In this document: piece after piece, positions 1 to 8,124 of the stretch
How the letters are laid out: the number at the start of each line of letters is the position of its first letter
Numbering within the stretch: the first letter of the stretch is position 1
DNA from: Bradyrhizobium guangdongense
GTDB taxonomy: Bacteria > Pseudomonadota > Alphaproteobacteria > Rhizobiales > Xanthobacteraceae
Length of the DNA stretch: 64,000 bases
Assembly: GCF_004114975.1 (NCBI RefSeq)
Contig: NZ_CP030051.1
Location: 868,001 to 932,000, forward strand
Direction of reading: 5' to 3'
Notes under the pieces: generated by a model
What the model saw: the letters and a program-made list of their open reading frames with translations, nothing else
Databases searched by the model: none
Told to the model about the DNA's origin: nothing
Position numbers and translations under genes: made by a program

Positions 1-317
1 AGGAATGTGTCGGGATGCTGCATGATTTGCTCCGTTGTCGACTGTCGATGTTCGACCGGAGCGTTTCCCGAACCTGAGAACCTCACGGACGAACCATGGA
101 TCGCCTCTGCGGCGACCGTTGTTCGTCGTGGGGATCTCCGGCGCGAGGCCAAAGACCAGAGCTTTCGTTACCGAAAGGACTTGGGCTTACCAGACCAAGT
201 CTGCCTTTTCCGACAGGGCCATTTAACGTTGGAGCGTGGCTGCGTCAACCGGCGCGCATGGCGAGCCTCGACGGCTTCCGCTACGATCCCGTCGCACCAT
301 TTGCCGGAGACGCTGGG
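1..317. other. leader region without a recognisable gene
   Basis: No reading frame here resembles a protein. It holds an inverted repeat ACTTGG-N10-CCAAGT at 179-200, which could be an operator or a chance match. The stretch may also carry the end of a gene that begins before the window. The racemase frame stays open back to 96, but the extra N-terminal residues do not look like that family. Confidence 0.4.
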
Positions 318-1007
318 ATGCAAACGATCGGCCTGATCGGCGGTATGAGCTGGGAGAGCACCGCGCTCTACTACAAGCTCATCAACGAACGCGTTCGGGA
401 TCGCATGGGCAAGCTGCATTCGGCCCCGCTGCTGATGTATTCCTACGATTTCCAGGAGATCAAGGAGATGCAATATGCCGGCCGCTGGGCCGAGGCGGGG
501 GCGAGTCTTGCCGAGGTGGCGCAGCGGCTCGAGCGCGCCGGCGCGCGCGCGATCGTGCTGTGCACCAACACGATGCACAAGCTTGCCCCTGACATCCAGG
601 CTAAGCTGACCATTCCCTTCATCGACATCGGCGACGCAACGGCCGAGCGTATCAGGGCGAGGGGCTACCGGCGGGTCGGGCTGCTCGGCACCATCTTCAC
701 GATGGAGCAGAATTTCTACACGGACCGCCTGCGCGCGCACGATCTCGATGTCCTCGTTCCCACGGCCGAGGAGCGGGCCGACGTGAACCGCATCATCTAC
801 GACGAGCTGTGCCTCGGCGTCGTCGCCGCGCCCTCGCGCCGCCGCTATCAGGAGGTGATGGCCGCGCTGGTCGGGCGCGGCGCAGACTGCATCATCCTCG
901 GCTGCACCGAGATCACCATGCTGGTGGGGGCTGCGGACACGACGGTCGAGACGTTCGACACCACTGCCATTCACGCGGAGACAGCGGCCGATTTTGCGAT
1001 GAGGTAA
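318..1007 (+). CDS. aspartate/glutamate racemase family protein
   Basis: This 229-residue protein belongs to the Asp/Glu racemase superfamily, whose members interconvert D- and L-amino acids without a cofactor, using two cysteines. The start is the ATG at 318, because the protein then opens with the family-typical segment IGLIGGMSWESTALYY. The first catalytic cysteine lies in the VLCTNTMH segment and the second in ILGCTEITML near the C terminus, so both half-sites are present. The length is usual for the family. It is followed at once by a convergent TetR gene. The substrate cannot be told from sequence; aspartate or glutamate is only the family default. Confidence 0.88.
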   Translation: MQTIGLIGGMSWESTALYYKLINERVRDRMGKLHSAPLLMYSYDFQEIKEMQYAGRWAEAGASLAEVAQRLERAGARAIVLCTNTMHKLAPDIQAKLTIPFIDIGDATAERIRARGYRRVGLLGTIFTMEQNFYTDRLRAHDLDVLVPTAEERADVNRIIYDELCLGVVAAPSRRRYQEVMAALVGRGADCIILGCTEITMLVGAADTTVETFDTTAIHAETAADFAMR

Positions 1008-1015
1008 CCGCCGGG

Positions 1016-1636
1016 TCACCGGGTGCGCTTGGCGCCGTGGGCGGATCCGGAATCCGCGATCGTCCGCACGACGAATGCGATGCGCTCGTCACGCGCCGCG
1101 GGCCTGATGCGGCCGGAACGTTCGAGCTCGGTGAGCCCGTGAAGCGCGGCCCAGAAGCTTTCGGTCACCACGGCGACGTCGCTGCAAAACGGGGTTACGA
1201 CCGCCGCAAGCGCCTCGAAGGCCGCCTGCAGCTCCGGCCGGCTTCCGGCTTCGGCGAAGCGCAACTCGGTCGGCAGCACGAACATGGCCTGGTAGAGCGC
1301 AGGGCGGCTGAGCCCGAAGGCGAGATAGGCGGTGGCGACGTGCTTGAGGGCATTCCGCCCCGTCGATCCGCTTGCTGCCCGCCGAAGCGCGGCCGCGATC
1401 TCCCTGAAGCCCTCGAGGGCGACCGCTGCAACGATCGCATCCCTGCTCTTGAAATGCGAATACAGCACCGGCTGGCTGTATTCGATTTCGTCGGCGAGAC
1501 GCCGGATCGTCACCGCGTCCCATCCCTCGCGCTCCGCGATCAGGCGTGCCGTCGTCACGATGCGCTGCTCGCGCTCGGCCCGCTCCCTGCCCTTCCGTTC
1601 CGCGATGCCCAAACCTTCGGCCCTCCCGGCGCCCAT
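1016..1636 (-). CDS. TetR/AcrR family transcriptional regulator
   Basis: The 206-residue protein has an N-terminal helix-turn-helix at about residues 43-62, ending in the typical VLYSHFKSRDAIV, then a divergent ligand-binding domain. The frame could begin at a TTG at 1663, but that codon lies inside the first half of the tandem palindrome at 1657-1691. The ATG at 1636 leaves the operator upstream and fits the usual spacing before the HTH, so I chose it. Divergent placement against the DUF4267 gene suggests that it represses itself and that neighbour. The inducer is unknown. Confidence 0.88.
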   Translation of the reverse strand: MGAGRAEGLGIAERKGRERAEREQRIVTTARLIAEREGWDAVTIRRLADEIEYSQPVLYSHFKSRDAIVAAVALEGFREIAAALRRAASGSTGRNALKHVATAYLAFGLSRPALYQAMFVLPTELRFAEAGSRPELQAAFEALAAVVTPFCSDVAVVTESFWAALHGLTELERSGRIRPAARDERIAFVVRTIADSGSAHGAKRTR

Positions 1637-1656
1637 ACTGGACGACGCTTGACGAT

Positions 1657-1691
1657 CTAGCAATGCTAGATTATATGTCTAGCGAGGCTAG
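1657..1691. promoter_or_regulatory. tandem palindromic operator between TetR and DUF4267 genes
   Basis: Two perfect 13-bp palindromes, CTAGC-AAT-GCTAG at 1657-1669 and CTAGC-GAG-GCTAG at 1679-1691, lie 22 bp centre to centre, about two helical turns, in the divergent intergenic region. This is the layout expected for two TetR dimers binding the same DNA face. Binding by the adjacent TetR protein is inferred. Confidence 0.75.
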
Positions 1692-1723
1692 ATAATACAT
1701 CGGCGATAGGATGGGAAATCATC

Positions 1724-2104
1724 ATGCATGTGTTCGCGCTCGGAATTGGCTCGGTCTTGGCCCTCGCGATCATCGCGATCGGTACTCTCTATGTTGCGCG
1801 CCCGTTGACGGCGACGCAGAGCTTCGGCTTGCCGCTTCCCGGGGAAGCGGACAACATCGCGGGGTGGCTGCGTCTCAAGGGGGTGCGCGACATCGCCTCC
1901 GGCTTGACCGTGCTGGCGCTGATGATGTGGGGTACGCCCTCGGCGGTCGGCATCGTGCTCTTGGTCGAAGCGGTCATCCCCCTCGGCGACATGCTGGTCA
2001 TTCTTGCCGCGAAAGGCTCGATCAAGAGCGCGTTGGGCATGCACGGTCTCACGGCGGTGATCATGATCTTGACGGCGGCGGCACTGATCGTCGGCGTAGC
2101 CTGA
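1724..2104 (+). CDS. DUF4267 small integral membrane protein
   Basis: This 126-residue hydrophobic protein has about four predicted membrane segments, at roughly residues 4-25, 55-75, 78-95 and 105-125. The pattern of short loops, with LRLKGVRDIASG between the first and second segments, resembles DUF4267 proteins. These have no assigned biochemical role and often sit beside TetR regulators. Here the gene is read divergently from such a regulator, with a tandem operator in its promoter region, so it is probably the repressor's main target. Start at the ATG at 1724; no strong alternative. Confidence 0.8.
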   Translation: MHVFALGIGSVLALAIIAIGTLYVARPLTATQSFGLPLPGEADNIAGWLRLKGVRDIASGLTVLALMMWGTPSAVGIVLLVEAVIPLGDMLVILAAKGSIKSALGMHGLTAVIMILTAAALIVGVA

Positions 2105-2382
2105 GCGGCATCGACACTAACCCATGACATAGCGGCGGAGCCGAATCACCGGCATGCTCCTGTCCATGCTGATGTCGACCCCGCCGAGCACAAGAGTCAG
2201 GCCGCCTCCCTCCTGCGACGATTGCAGGATGCCGGCGATCTTCAGAGCCGAGATTGCTGATCCGCGATCCGCGCGGGCCGTGCGCGTCCACCAATGCGGC
2301 AACTGCGCCAAGGTCATCTGGGAGGAGTGAGGGGAAGGCTTGCTCGCCGCGTGAACTCAGCACTCGAACGAGATCCATGGTC

Positions 2383-3171
2383 TCAAATTCCACGCTGTTT
2401 CAACCGGCTCACGTAGGGAACGCCTTTGATCCAAAGCCGCAGCGCCTCCCAATGGATCGCGGCGATCACCTTGATGGTAAGAAAGGGCAGACCGAAGAAT
2501 GCCGCCAGGAGACGGGGGCCGGTCAGCCGGCGCCGCCGTCCGAAAAAGGCGGCCGCAAACATGACACCCTGTTCGTTGCTCTGCAGGATCCTGACCCGCA
2601 CATGGCGCGCCGGCGGGGAGATGCTGAAGCGGTAATGCATCTCCATCTCCATGAAAGGCGAGACGTAGAACTGCTTCGCCTGGTTCTGACGTATCGCCCG
2701 TTCACCCGGTGCCTCTTGCACCGGCAGGACGTAGGAATGCATCTCTCCGAAGGTGTTGCGCACCTCGTAGATCAACAACGCGAGCTCGCCGGGCGCGCGA
2801 TAGCAAAAGTAGATCGAGAGCGGGTTGAACACGTAGCCCAGCACCCGCGGATAGCACAGAAGCAGAACCCGGCCTCCGGACAGGTCGATGCCGCGCTCGG
2901 CTGCCAGCTGCCGCACGTAGTGGCTCAGCTTCGCGCCTTTGCGGTCGCCGTGATCGCGCTCGTGGAAGCTGAAGATCGCGACGCGATTGACGGCGAACAA
3001 GCGCGACTGCCGATCCGCCTCGTCCAGTCGGTCCAAATCGATGAGAAGGTTCATCACCTCGTAGCTGAACCTATGCTGCACCGGCCGCCAGCGCGCGTGC
3101 ATCACCTTTCCCCTGTAGAGCACGACCGGAGCGGGTGGATCTCTGTCTCTGGGCGGTCTCGACCCGAACAT
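2383..3171 (-). CDS. DUF1365 domain-containing protein
   Basis: The 262-residue protein matches the DUF1365 family: YRGKVMHARWRPVQHRFSY near the start, then RVLGYVFNPLSIYFCY and the YVSPFMEM region. The frame is open far upstream, but the ATG at 3171, just after the stop of the FAD oxidoreductase gene (TAA at 3177-3179), gives the normal family start. The two genes are therefore tightly coupled. DUF1365 proteins regularly follow such FAD oxidoreductases, often with a cyclopropane-synthase-like methyltransferase, and a role in modifying membrane fatty acids is suspected. The methyltransferase gene is missing here. Confidence 0.88.
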   Translation of the reverse strand: MFGSRPPRDRDPPAPVVLYRGKVMHARWRPVQHRFSYEVMNLLIDLDRLDEADRQSRLFAVNRVAIFSFHERDHGDRKGAKLSHYVRQLAAERGIDLSGGRVLLLCYPRVLGYVFNPLSIYFCYRAPGELALLIYEVRNTFGEMHSYVLPVQEAPGERAIRQNQAKQFYVSPFMEMEMHYRFSISPPARHVRVRILQSNEQGVMFAAAFFGRRRRLTGPRLLAAFFGLPFLTIKVIAAIHWEALRLWIKGVPYVSRLKQRGI

Positions 3172-3176
3172 CGACG

Positions 3177-4490
3177 TTACTCGGCTGCTTGCGCCAGCAC
3201 TGACATGGACTGGCGCCAGGGCGGCTCGCAGCCCATGGCCTCTGCTATCCGGATCCCGGACCGCAGACCGTCTTCGTGGAAGCCGTAGCCCGTCCACGCT
3301 CCACAGAACCACGTTCGACGACGGCCTTGAATCGCAGGCAGCCGTCGTTGGGCTACGAATGCAGCCATATCGTAGAGCGGGTGAGCGAAGCTGAATTTTG
3401 CAAAAGTCAGGTCGGCGGCCGGCTCGCGCGGCGGGTTGAGGCTGACGAACAGCGGCTTGCGATCGTCGATGCCCTGCAGCCGGTTCATCCAATAGGTCAC
3501 GGCGACGTCGTTCTCGACTGGTGTTTGCCGCGGCCATTGCAGGAAGTTCCAGGATGCCCATGCCTGGCGGCGCTTTGGCATCAGACTTGGATCGCGATGC
3601 AGATAGACGGCGTTGGGGCTGTAGCGGATTGCGCCGAGAATGGACTTCTCCGCCGCGTTCGCGTCGGTGAGCGCCGCCAGGGCCTGGTCGCTGTGGCAGG
3701 CCATCACGACCGCATCGTAGCTTTCCACGCCGCCATGACTGTCGCGGATCGTCACGCCATGCTCCGTTCGGGTGACTGAAGTGACGGCACAGCCTAGCCG
3801 GATCACGTCCTTGAACATAGCGGTAAGCTTGTCGACATAGCGCCGGCTGCCACCCTCGACGGTGAGCCAGCGCGGGCGGCCCAGGTGCAGGAGCCTGTGA
3901 TTGTCGAAGAAGGTGACGAAGTTCTCCGCGGGAAACGACAGAATATCCGCCGGCGTGGACGACCAGATGGCGGCCCCCATCGGTCCGAGATATCTGGAGA
4001 ACAGGTGCGCGCCAAACGATTCCTTTTGCAGATATTCGCCGAGCGTCATCTTCTCGAGCCGGCCGGCGCGCAAGTCGGCGACGCTCTGCCTGTTGAATCG
4101 CACGACTTCGGCCAGCATGCGAAAGTGTGACGGCGAGGTGAGGTTGCTCGGTTGGGCGAACAGACCGCGTGCGGTTTGCAAGATGCCTTCGCCGCCCCCG
4201 CGCCATTCGAAGCGGCCGTGATCGGCGGACATCGCAAAGCTCATGCACGTCTCGACGGTCTTCACCCCCAGATGCGTGAAAAGGGATGTCAGCTCGGGGT
4301 AATTCAACTCGTTAAACACGATGAAGCCGACGTCGACGTCGATGGCTTCGCCATCATGGTCGATCCGAACGGTATGACTATGCCCGCCGGGTCGCAGCTC
4401 GCGTTCGTACACCGTCACAGCGTAGCGCTTCGACAGGAGCCAGGCAGCCGCATTGCCCGCAATCCCCGTCCCGATCACTGCCAAGCGCAT
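3177..4490 (-). CDS. FAD/NAD(P)-binding oxidoreductase of the amine-oxidase type
   Basis: This 437-residue protein opens with a dinucleotide-binding motif, VIGTGIAGNAAAWLL, followed by YERELRPGGHSHTV, as in flavin amine oxidases and phytoene-desaturase-like enzymes. A second FAD contact, TWFCGAWTGYGFHEDGL, lies near residue 395. It is the first gene of a leftward pair with DUF1365, and a sigma-E-like promoter lies 120-150 bp upstream. In Rhodobacter sphaeroides, related gene groups belong to the sigma-E/ChrR singlet-oxygen regulon and act on unsaturated membrane fatty acids. That role is an inference here; the reaction is not identifiable from sequence alone. Confidence 0.88.
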   Translation of the reverse strand: MRLAVIGTGIAGNAAAWLLSKRYAVTVYERELRPGGHSHTVRIDHDGEAIDVDVGFIVFNELNYPELTSLFTHLGVKTVETCMSFAMSADHGRFEWRGGGEGILQTARGLFAQPSNLTSPSHFRMLAEVVRFNRQSVADLRAGRLEKMTLGEYLQKESFGAHLFSRYLGPMGAAIWSSTPADILSFPAENFVTFFDNHRLLHLGRPRWLTVEGGSRRYVDKLTAMFKDVIRLGCAVTSVTRTEHGVTIRDSHGGVESYDAVVMACHSDQALAALTDANAAEKSILGAIRYSPNAVYLHRDPSLMPKRRQAWASWNFLQWPRQTPVENDVAVTYWMNRLQGIDDRKPLFVSLNPPREPAADLTFAKFSFAHPLYDMAAFVAQRRLPAIQGRRRTWFCGAWTGYGFHEDGLRSGIRIAEAMGCEPPWRQSMSVLAQAAE

Positions 4491-4610
4491 CTTTCAACTG
4501 CCCCCATTGCAATATTGTCGGCCCAAAGCCGTAAGGAAACGTCCCGGCGTCAAAGCCGTCTGGCGCGGCCCGGGCGTCATCGATCGGCATTCCGTCTGCA
4601 GGCCGTGAAT

Positions 4611-4638
4611 GGAACGCTGGCGGAGGCGGCTTGGATCA
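4611..4638 (-). promoter_or_regulatory. sigma-E-like promoter of the FAD oxidoreductase-DUF1365 unit
   Basis: On the minus strand TGATCC (4638-4633) is followed after 16 bases by CGTTCC (4616-4611). The same element with identical spacing precedes rpoE, the second ECF sigma gene and the DUF2177 gene. The leader to the ATG at 4490 would be about 115 bases. Confidence 0.65.
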
Positions 4639-4670
4639 CCGTGCCCCTCGGGCTGGCTTGGAGCCGACGA

Positions 4671-4698
4671 TGAAACCGGTGCATAGGTTAGACGTATC
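4671..4698 (+). promoter_or_regulatory. weak sigma-E-like promoter candidate before DUF1295
   Basis: TGAAAC (4671-4676), 16 bases, then CGTATC (4693-4698) is an imperfect match to the TGATCC-N16-CGTT element, about 25 bases before the DUF1295 start. Position and spacing fit, but the half-sites carry three mismatches in all, so this is tentative. Confidence 0.3.
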
Positions 4699-4722
4699 AA
4701 CGGAAAACAGCGCCGGTGAAGG

Positions 4723-5529
4723 ATGCTTGTCCCGTACTTTCAGACCGTGGCCGGCATTGCTCTGGCTCTTTCCGCGTTGATGGCGCTGGCCTGGATCGTC
4801 CAACAGCGCACGGGCAATTCCGGCTGGGTGGACGCCATCTGGTCCTATTCGGTCGGCTTGGTCGGCGCCGTTGTCGCCCTATGGCCTCTCGACGATGGGT
4901 CGTCGGCTCGCCGGGTTCTCGTGGCAGGGCTGGTACTGTGCTGGTCGGCAAGACTGGGGACGCACATTGCGCGTCGTTCCGCCGCAGGTCTCGATGATCC
5001 GCGTTATGCCAACTACGCGCGCGAATGGGGCTCCGCAGCGCCACGCCGGATGTTCTTTTTCCTGCAATCCCAGGCGCTGGCTTCGGTCCCGCTGCCGTTT
5101 TCCATTTTTCTCGCCGCGCACGCTCCGGGCCCCGGCCTGGGACTGCAGGACTATGCCGGAGCGCTCATCATGCTGGCAGCGGTCATCGGCGAAGCCATCG
5201 CCGACGAGCAATTGCGTCGCTTCAAGCGCTCGCATCCCGAAGGCGGTCTGATTTGCGATACCGGGGTCTGGCGCTGGTCACGCCATCCGAACTATTTCTT
5301 CGAGTGGCTGGGATGGCTGGCCTACCCTGTCATTGCGCTGTCGCCTCAATACCCCTGGGGGTGGGCCAGCATCGCCGCGCCAGCCATCATGTACTGGATC
5401 CTCGTGAAGGTGACCGGCATCCCGCCGCTCGAGAAACAGATGCTGCGATCGCGAGGCGAGCGCTATCGCGCGTACCAGGCCAGAACCAACGCGTTCTTCC
5501 CGTGGCCGCCCAGACAGCCGCTGCAGTGA
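4723..5529 (+). CDS. DUF1295 protein, steroid 5-alpha-reductase-like membrane protein
   Basis: The 268-residue protein has about six membrane segments and the C-terminal signature of DUF1295/steroid-5-alpha-reductase-like proteins: RWSRHPNYFFEWLGW at about residue 183 and RGERYRAYQARTNAFFPW at the end. Known relatives reduce double bonds using NADPH, but most bacterial members are uncharacterised. It is read divergently from the FAD oxidoreductase unit and is close to other genes of the presumed sigma-E regulon, so lipid modification under oxidative stress is a reasonable guess. The ATG at 4723 follows a short GAAGG, which supports the start. Confidence 0.85.
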   Translation: MLVPYFQTVAGIALALSALMALAWIVQQRTGNSGWVDAIWSYSVGLVGAVVALWPLDDGSSARRVLVAGLVLCWSARLGTHIARRSAAGLDDPRYANYAREWGSAAPRRMFFFLQSQALASVPLPFSIFLAAHAPGPGLGLQDYAGALIMLAAVIGEAIADEQLRRFKRSHPEGGLICDTGVWRWSRHPNYFFEWLGWLAYPVIALSPQYPWGWASIAAPAIMYWILVKVTGIPPLEKQMLRSRGERYRAYQARTNAFFPWPPRQPLQ

Positions 5530-5590
5530 TCGGCGCTCCGAGGCCAGGCGATATGCTGGCGAGCGGCAAGAGCGAATGCGCCGGGTAGGG

Positions 5591-5618
5591 TGATCCGTTT
5601 CGACCTGCGGGCCGTTAA
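5591..5618 (+). promoter_or_regulatory. sigma-E-like promoter of DUF2177-tspO
   Basis: TGATCC (5591-5596), 16 bases, CGTTAA (5613-5618), 45 bases before the DUF2177 ATG at 5663. It matches the element found before rpoE-chrR in both half-sites and spacing, apart from the last two bases. Confidence 0.65.
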
Positions 5619-5662
5619 ACCCTCGTCAGGCTGGCGACTGAGAGCGCGGAAGGGAACGCCGT

Positions 5663-6064
5663 ATGAATTTGGTCTTCACGTATCTCACGATCGCGATCAC
5701 CTTCGTCGGTCTCGACATGATCTGGCTCAGGACCATGGTCGAAAGGCTCTATCGGCCGGTGCTCGGCGACATGTTGCGGTCCGAACCCAATCTGGCCGCT
5801 GCCGCGGTGTTCTATATGGCCTATCCCGCCGGGCTGATCTGGTTCGCGGTGCTGCCCGCGCAGCAGGACGGTGGCGCGCTGCGCGCGTTCGCTTCCGGTG
5901 CGCTGCTGGGCTGCTTCACCTACGCGACCTACGATCTGACCAATCAAGCAACGCTGCGAAGCTGGTCGACCGGCTTGTCGGTGGCGGACATCTGCTGGGG
6001 ATCGGTTCTCGCCGGCGTCAGCGCCTGGACTGGCTTTCTCGTCGTTCAAAGGATGACGTCCTGA
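5663..6064 (+). CDS. DUF2177 family membrane protein
   Basis: This 133-residue protein has four predicted membrane helices and the DUF2177 features LDMIWLR near the N terminus, FYMAYPAGLIWFAV, and CFTYATYDLTNQATL with the acidic TYDLTN in helix three. The family has no proven function and often occurs beside ECF sigma factors, DUF1295 and cyclopropane-synthase-like genes. It is the first gene of a two-gene unit with tspO; its stop ends at 6064 and the next ATG begins at 6067. A sigma-E-like promoter lies directly upstream. Confidence 0.87.
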   Translation: MNLVFTYLTIAITFVGLDMIWLRTMVERLYRPVLGDMLRSEPNLAAAAVFYMAYPAGLIWFAVLPAQQDGGALRAFASGALLGCFTYATYDLTNQATLRSWSTGLSVADICWGSVLAGVSAWTGFLVVQRMTS

Positions 6065-6066
6065 TC

Positions 6067-6561
6067 ATGAGCGCCACAGCCAAGCCGCCGATGGAGCAAG
6101 GCCGCAAAAGCGGGAATTGGTATCACCGCGCCGCGTTTCTCTGTCTCGTTCCCGCCGCGGGGCTTCTGATCGGTGTGCTCAACCGGCCCGGGGCCTGGTA
6201 TGCCGCACTGACCAAACCGCCCTTCAATCCGCCGGATGCCGTCTTCGCCCCGGTTTGGACCATCCTGTTCCTGCTCATTGCCGTCGCGGGATATCGCACT
6301 TTCGAGGCAGGGCCGCGCGGCGCCGCCATGAAGATATGGATCGTTCAGATGATCCTGAACTTCGCCTGGTCGCCGATCTTCTTTTCGCTTCATCGCATGG
6401 ACATCGCACTCGGCGTGATCATTGCGATGTTCGTCGCCATCGTCGCATTCGTCCGGCGGCAGTGGAGCGCAGACCGGCTGGCGGCGTTGCTTTTCCTGCC
6501 CTATGCCGGCTGGGTCGCGTTCGCGATGCTGCTGAATCTCTCGCTTCTTCTGCTCAACTAG
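6067..6561 (+). CDS. tspO: TspO/MBR family tryptophan-rich sensory protein
   Basis: The 164-residue five-helix protein has the TspO/MBR signature: NRPGAWYAALTKPPFNPP, then FAPVWTILFLLIAVAGYR, and NFAWSPIFFSLHRMDIAL. TspO proteins bind porphyrins and can degrade protoporphyrin IX. In Rhodobacter sphaeroides TspO is an outer-membrane regulator of photosynthesis genes that responds to oxygen and light. It follows DUF2177 with a two-base gap, so the two are translated from one message. Co-transcription behind a sigma-E-like promoter fits a role in photo-oxidative stress, since free porphyrins generate singlet oxygen; that link is inferred. Confidence 0.92.
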   Translation: MSATAKPPMEQGRKSGNWYHRAAFLCLVPAAGLLIGVLNRPGAWYAALTKPPFNPPDAVFAPVWTILFLLIAVAGYRTFEAGPRGAAMKIWIVQMILNFAWSPIFFSLHRMDIALGVIIAMFVAIVAFVRRQWSADRLAALLFLPYAGWVAFAMLLNLSLLLLN

Positions 6562-6619
6562 ATGAATCGCGCCATTTGCGAGAAAGCTGGCGTTGGAGGT
6601 GCCTCTCTCTCTCGTGGCT

Positions 6620-7384
6620 TCAACCGGAGGCGAGCCGTCCACCCAGGTTCGCGATGGCAGGCAGAGACATGAACGCTGGCCTCGCGAAGTAGTAGCCCTG
6701 GAAGAGCGTGATCCCCGCAGCCCTTAACACGGTCAGTTCAGCCTCGCTTTCAACGCCCTCCGCAAGTATTGTGATCCCAAGCTGCCGAGCGATCGACGCG
6801 ATACCAGACACGATCACCTGCTTGGACGAACTGAGGTGGATGTCTCTGAGAAGCTCCATGTCAATCTTGATCAGATCGGGTTGTAAGCGCGCAAGAAGGT
6901 TCAGCCCCGCGTAGCCTGCCCCAAAGTCGTCCAGCGCCGTCAAAAATCCGAGCTTCTTGTAACTGGCAACGATGTTTTCCACGTGTGCGGGATCCTTCAT
7001 CCGCTCGTTCTCGGTGAATTCGAACATCAAGTTGTGAGGAGGGAAGTTGGCTCTTTTGGCTGCCTCAAGCGATTTCTGGATGCACGCCCGCGGCTCATAG
7101 ACGGCGTTCGGCATGAAGTTGATGGAAAGCCGTGCCGCCGGGTCGTGAAACAGCTTTCCCGCCGTCTCGATCGCCATCACGCGAGCAGCCTGATCGAACC
7201 GATAAAGTTGATCATCGGTCAGCTGACTCAGAACGCTGTGCGCACTCTCCCCATTCGGACCGCGCACGAGTGCTTCGTAACCCCAAATTCGATCCTGCGC
7301 GACCTCGACGATCGGCTGGAAAGCCATTTTGAAGGCGAACCGTAATTCGGTTCCATTTGCACATCCCAAGCACCTTGCAGCCAT
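6620..7384 (-). CDS. EAL-domain cyclic-di-GMP phosphodiesterase
   Basis: The 254-residue protein is a stand-alone EAL domain. The motifs needed for c-di-GMP hydrolysis are visible: YEALVRG (E37), LSINFMPNAVY, FEFTENE, LDDFGAGYAGL, LIKID and LAEGVE. I chose the ATG at 7384 over a TTG at 7396 because GGGGGAAGG precedes it. The short N terminus has a CxxC (C5, C8), which might bind metal or respond to redox state; no sensor domain is present. An EcfG-type promoter candidate lies about 220 bases upstream. Confidence 0.9.
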   Translation of the reverse strand: MAARCLGCANGTELRFAFKMAFQPIVEVAQDRIWGYEALVRGPNGESAHSVLSQLTDDQLYRFDQAARVMAIETAGKLFHDPAARLSINFMPNAVYEPRACIQKSLEAAKRANFPPHNLMFEFTENERMKDPAHVENIVASYKKLGFLTALDDFGAGYAGLNLLARLQPDLIKIDMELLRDIHLSSSKQVIVSGIASIARQLGITILAEGVESEAELTVLRAAGITLFQGYYFARPAFMSLPAIANLGGRLASG

Positions 7385-7743
7385 GCCTTCCCCCAATGCT
7401 CAATCGAAAGACAATAGGAAGTAGCGGTTAAGGAACGACTTGCGTGGTGACCCGACCCGGCCGTGACGTATGGCGACCGCGTAGCTCGGACAGCTGGGCC
7501 TTCGCGAGTGTTCCAAAGTGAACAGTTGGGGATGCTGAAGGCGTGCGCCGGGGGGTTTCTCAACTGAGAGCTCGTGCCGATGACTCAAGGACTCCTTCGC
7601 CAAACGGTGGCTGAGATCGACGCGTTCCGGTTGAGAGCACCGTGGAACTTGGAACGATATTTGGGCCATCTGATTGGCACGTTGGTCCACCTCAAGCTGA
7701 GGACCGGCAGTTCCTGGAAAGCGCATTGATCAGGGAGGACACA
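7385..7743. other. intergenic region, 359 bases
   Basis: No convincing gene is seen on either strand. It contains the general-stress-type promoter candidate at 7603-7628 (minus strand) and, at its right end, a leader for the small protein at 7744. The frames that are open here lack plausible protein composition or ribosome sites. Confidence 0.5.
7603..7628 (-). promoter_or_regulatory. EcfG-type general stress promoter candidate
   Basis: On the minus strand GGAAC (7628-7624) is followed after 17 bases by CGTT (7606-7603), the consensus known for EcfG sigma factors of the PhyR-NepR general stress response in alphaproteobacteria. The next minus-strand gene is the EAL phosphodiesterase, which would have a leader of about 215 bases. 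Confidence 0.4.
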
Positions 7744-7932
7744 ATGAACGACGAGCGAAAATCATCAAAAGCGGGAGAGCGGGCCGCAGAAGGCTTGCGC
7801 CAAGCAGCTTCCAAGGAAGAAGCAAAAAACGAGAGCAAGATGGGGCACGATCTGGCTAAGGGCGCTGATCGTTTCGAGGAGCGCTCCAAAAGCTCGGATG
7901 GAAAAAGCGCAGGCGAGAAGCAGAAAGACTAA
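7744..7932 (+). CDS. small hydrophilic hypothetical protein
   Basis: This 62-residue protein is almost entirely charged and polar: rich in Lys, Glu, Ser and Ala, with no hydrophobic core and no cysteine. It is probably unfolded or helical in isolation, resembling small hydrophilic stress proteins in composition only. The ATG at 7744 follows AGGGAGGACACA, a good ribosome site, and fits better than the upstream open frame. I recognise no family. Its neighbours include other small stress-type genes, so a role in stress is possible. Confidence 0.6.
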   Translation: MNDERKSSKAGERAAEGLRQAASKEEAKNESKMGHDLAKGADRFEERSKSSDGKSAGEKQKD

Positions 7933-8124
7933 ATCCACAGCGGACCCGTCGCGGCCTCCCGGCACGAGGTTTCCAAAACGACCGCGTGCCTTCACGTACG
8001 AGGCGAAGGCGCGTCTCGTTGCTCGTACCTAAGAGGGGCGGCGAGACACCTCCAGGGACTCCGACCGAGGCCCTGCACCTTTCCTCATTTGATGTCTGCT
8101 TCTGGCCTGCAAGGTAAGCCGCAG

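Noticed and set aside
1636..1663. TTG start for the first TetR gene
   Set aside because: The codon lies inside the operator palindrome, and the ATG at 1636 gives a normal TetR N terminus.
2258..2263. TGATCC copies at 2258, 4975, 8434 and 13228
   Set aside because: None is followed after 16 bases by CGTT, so they were not counted as sigma-E promoters.
2117..2317. 66-residue frame on the minus strand between DUF4267 and DUF1365
   Set aside because: It has some protein-like composition, but no ribosome site or recognisable family; left as intergenic.
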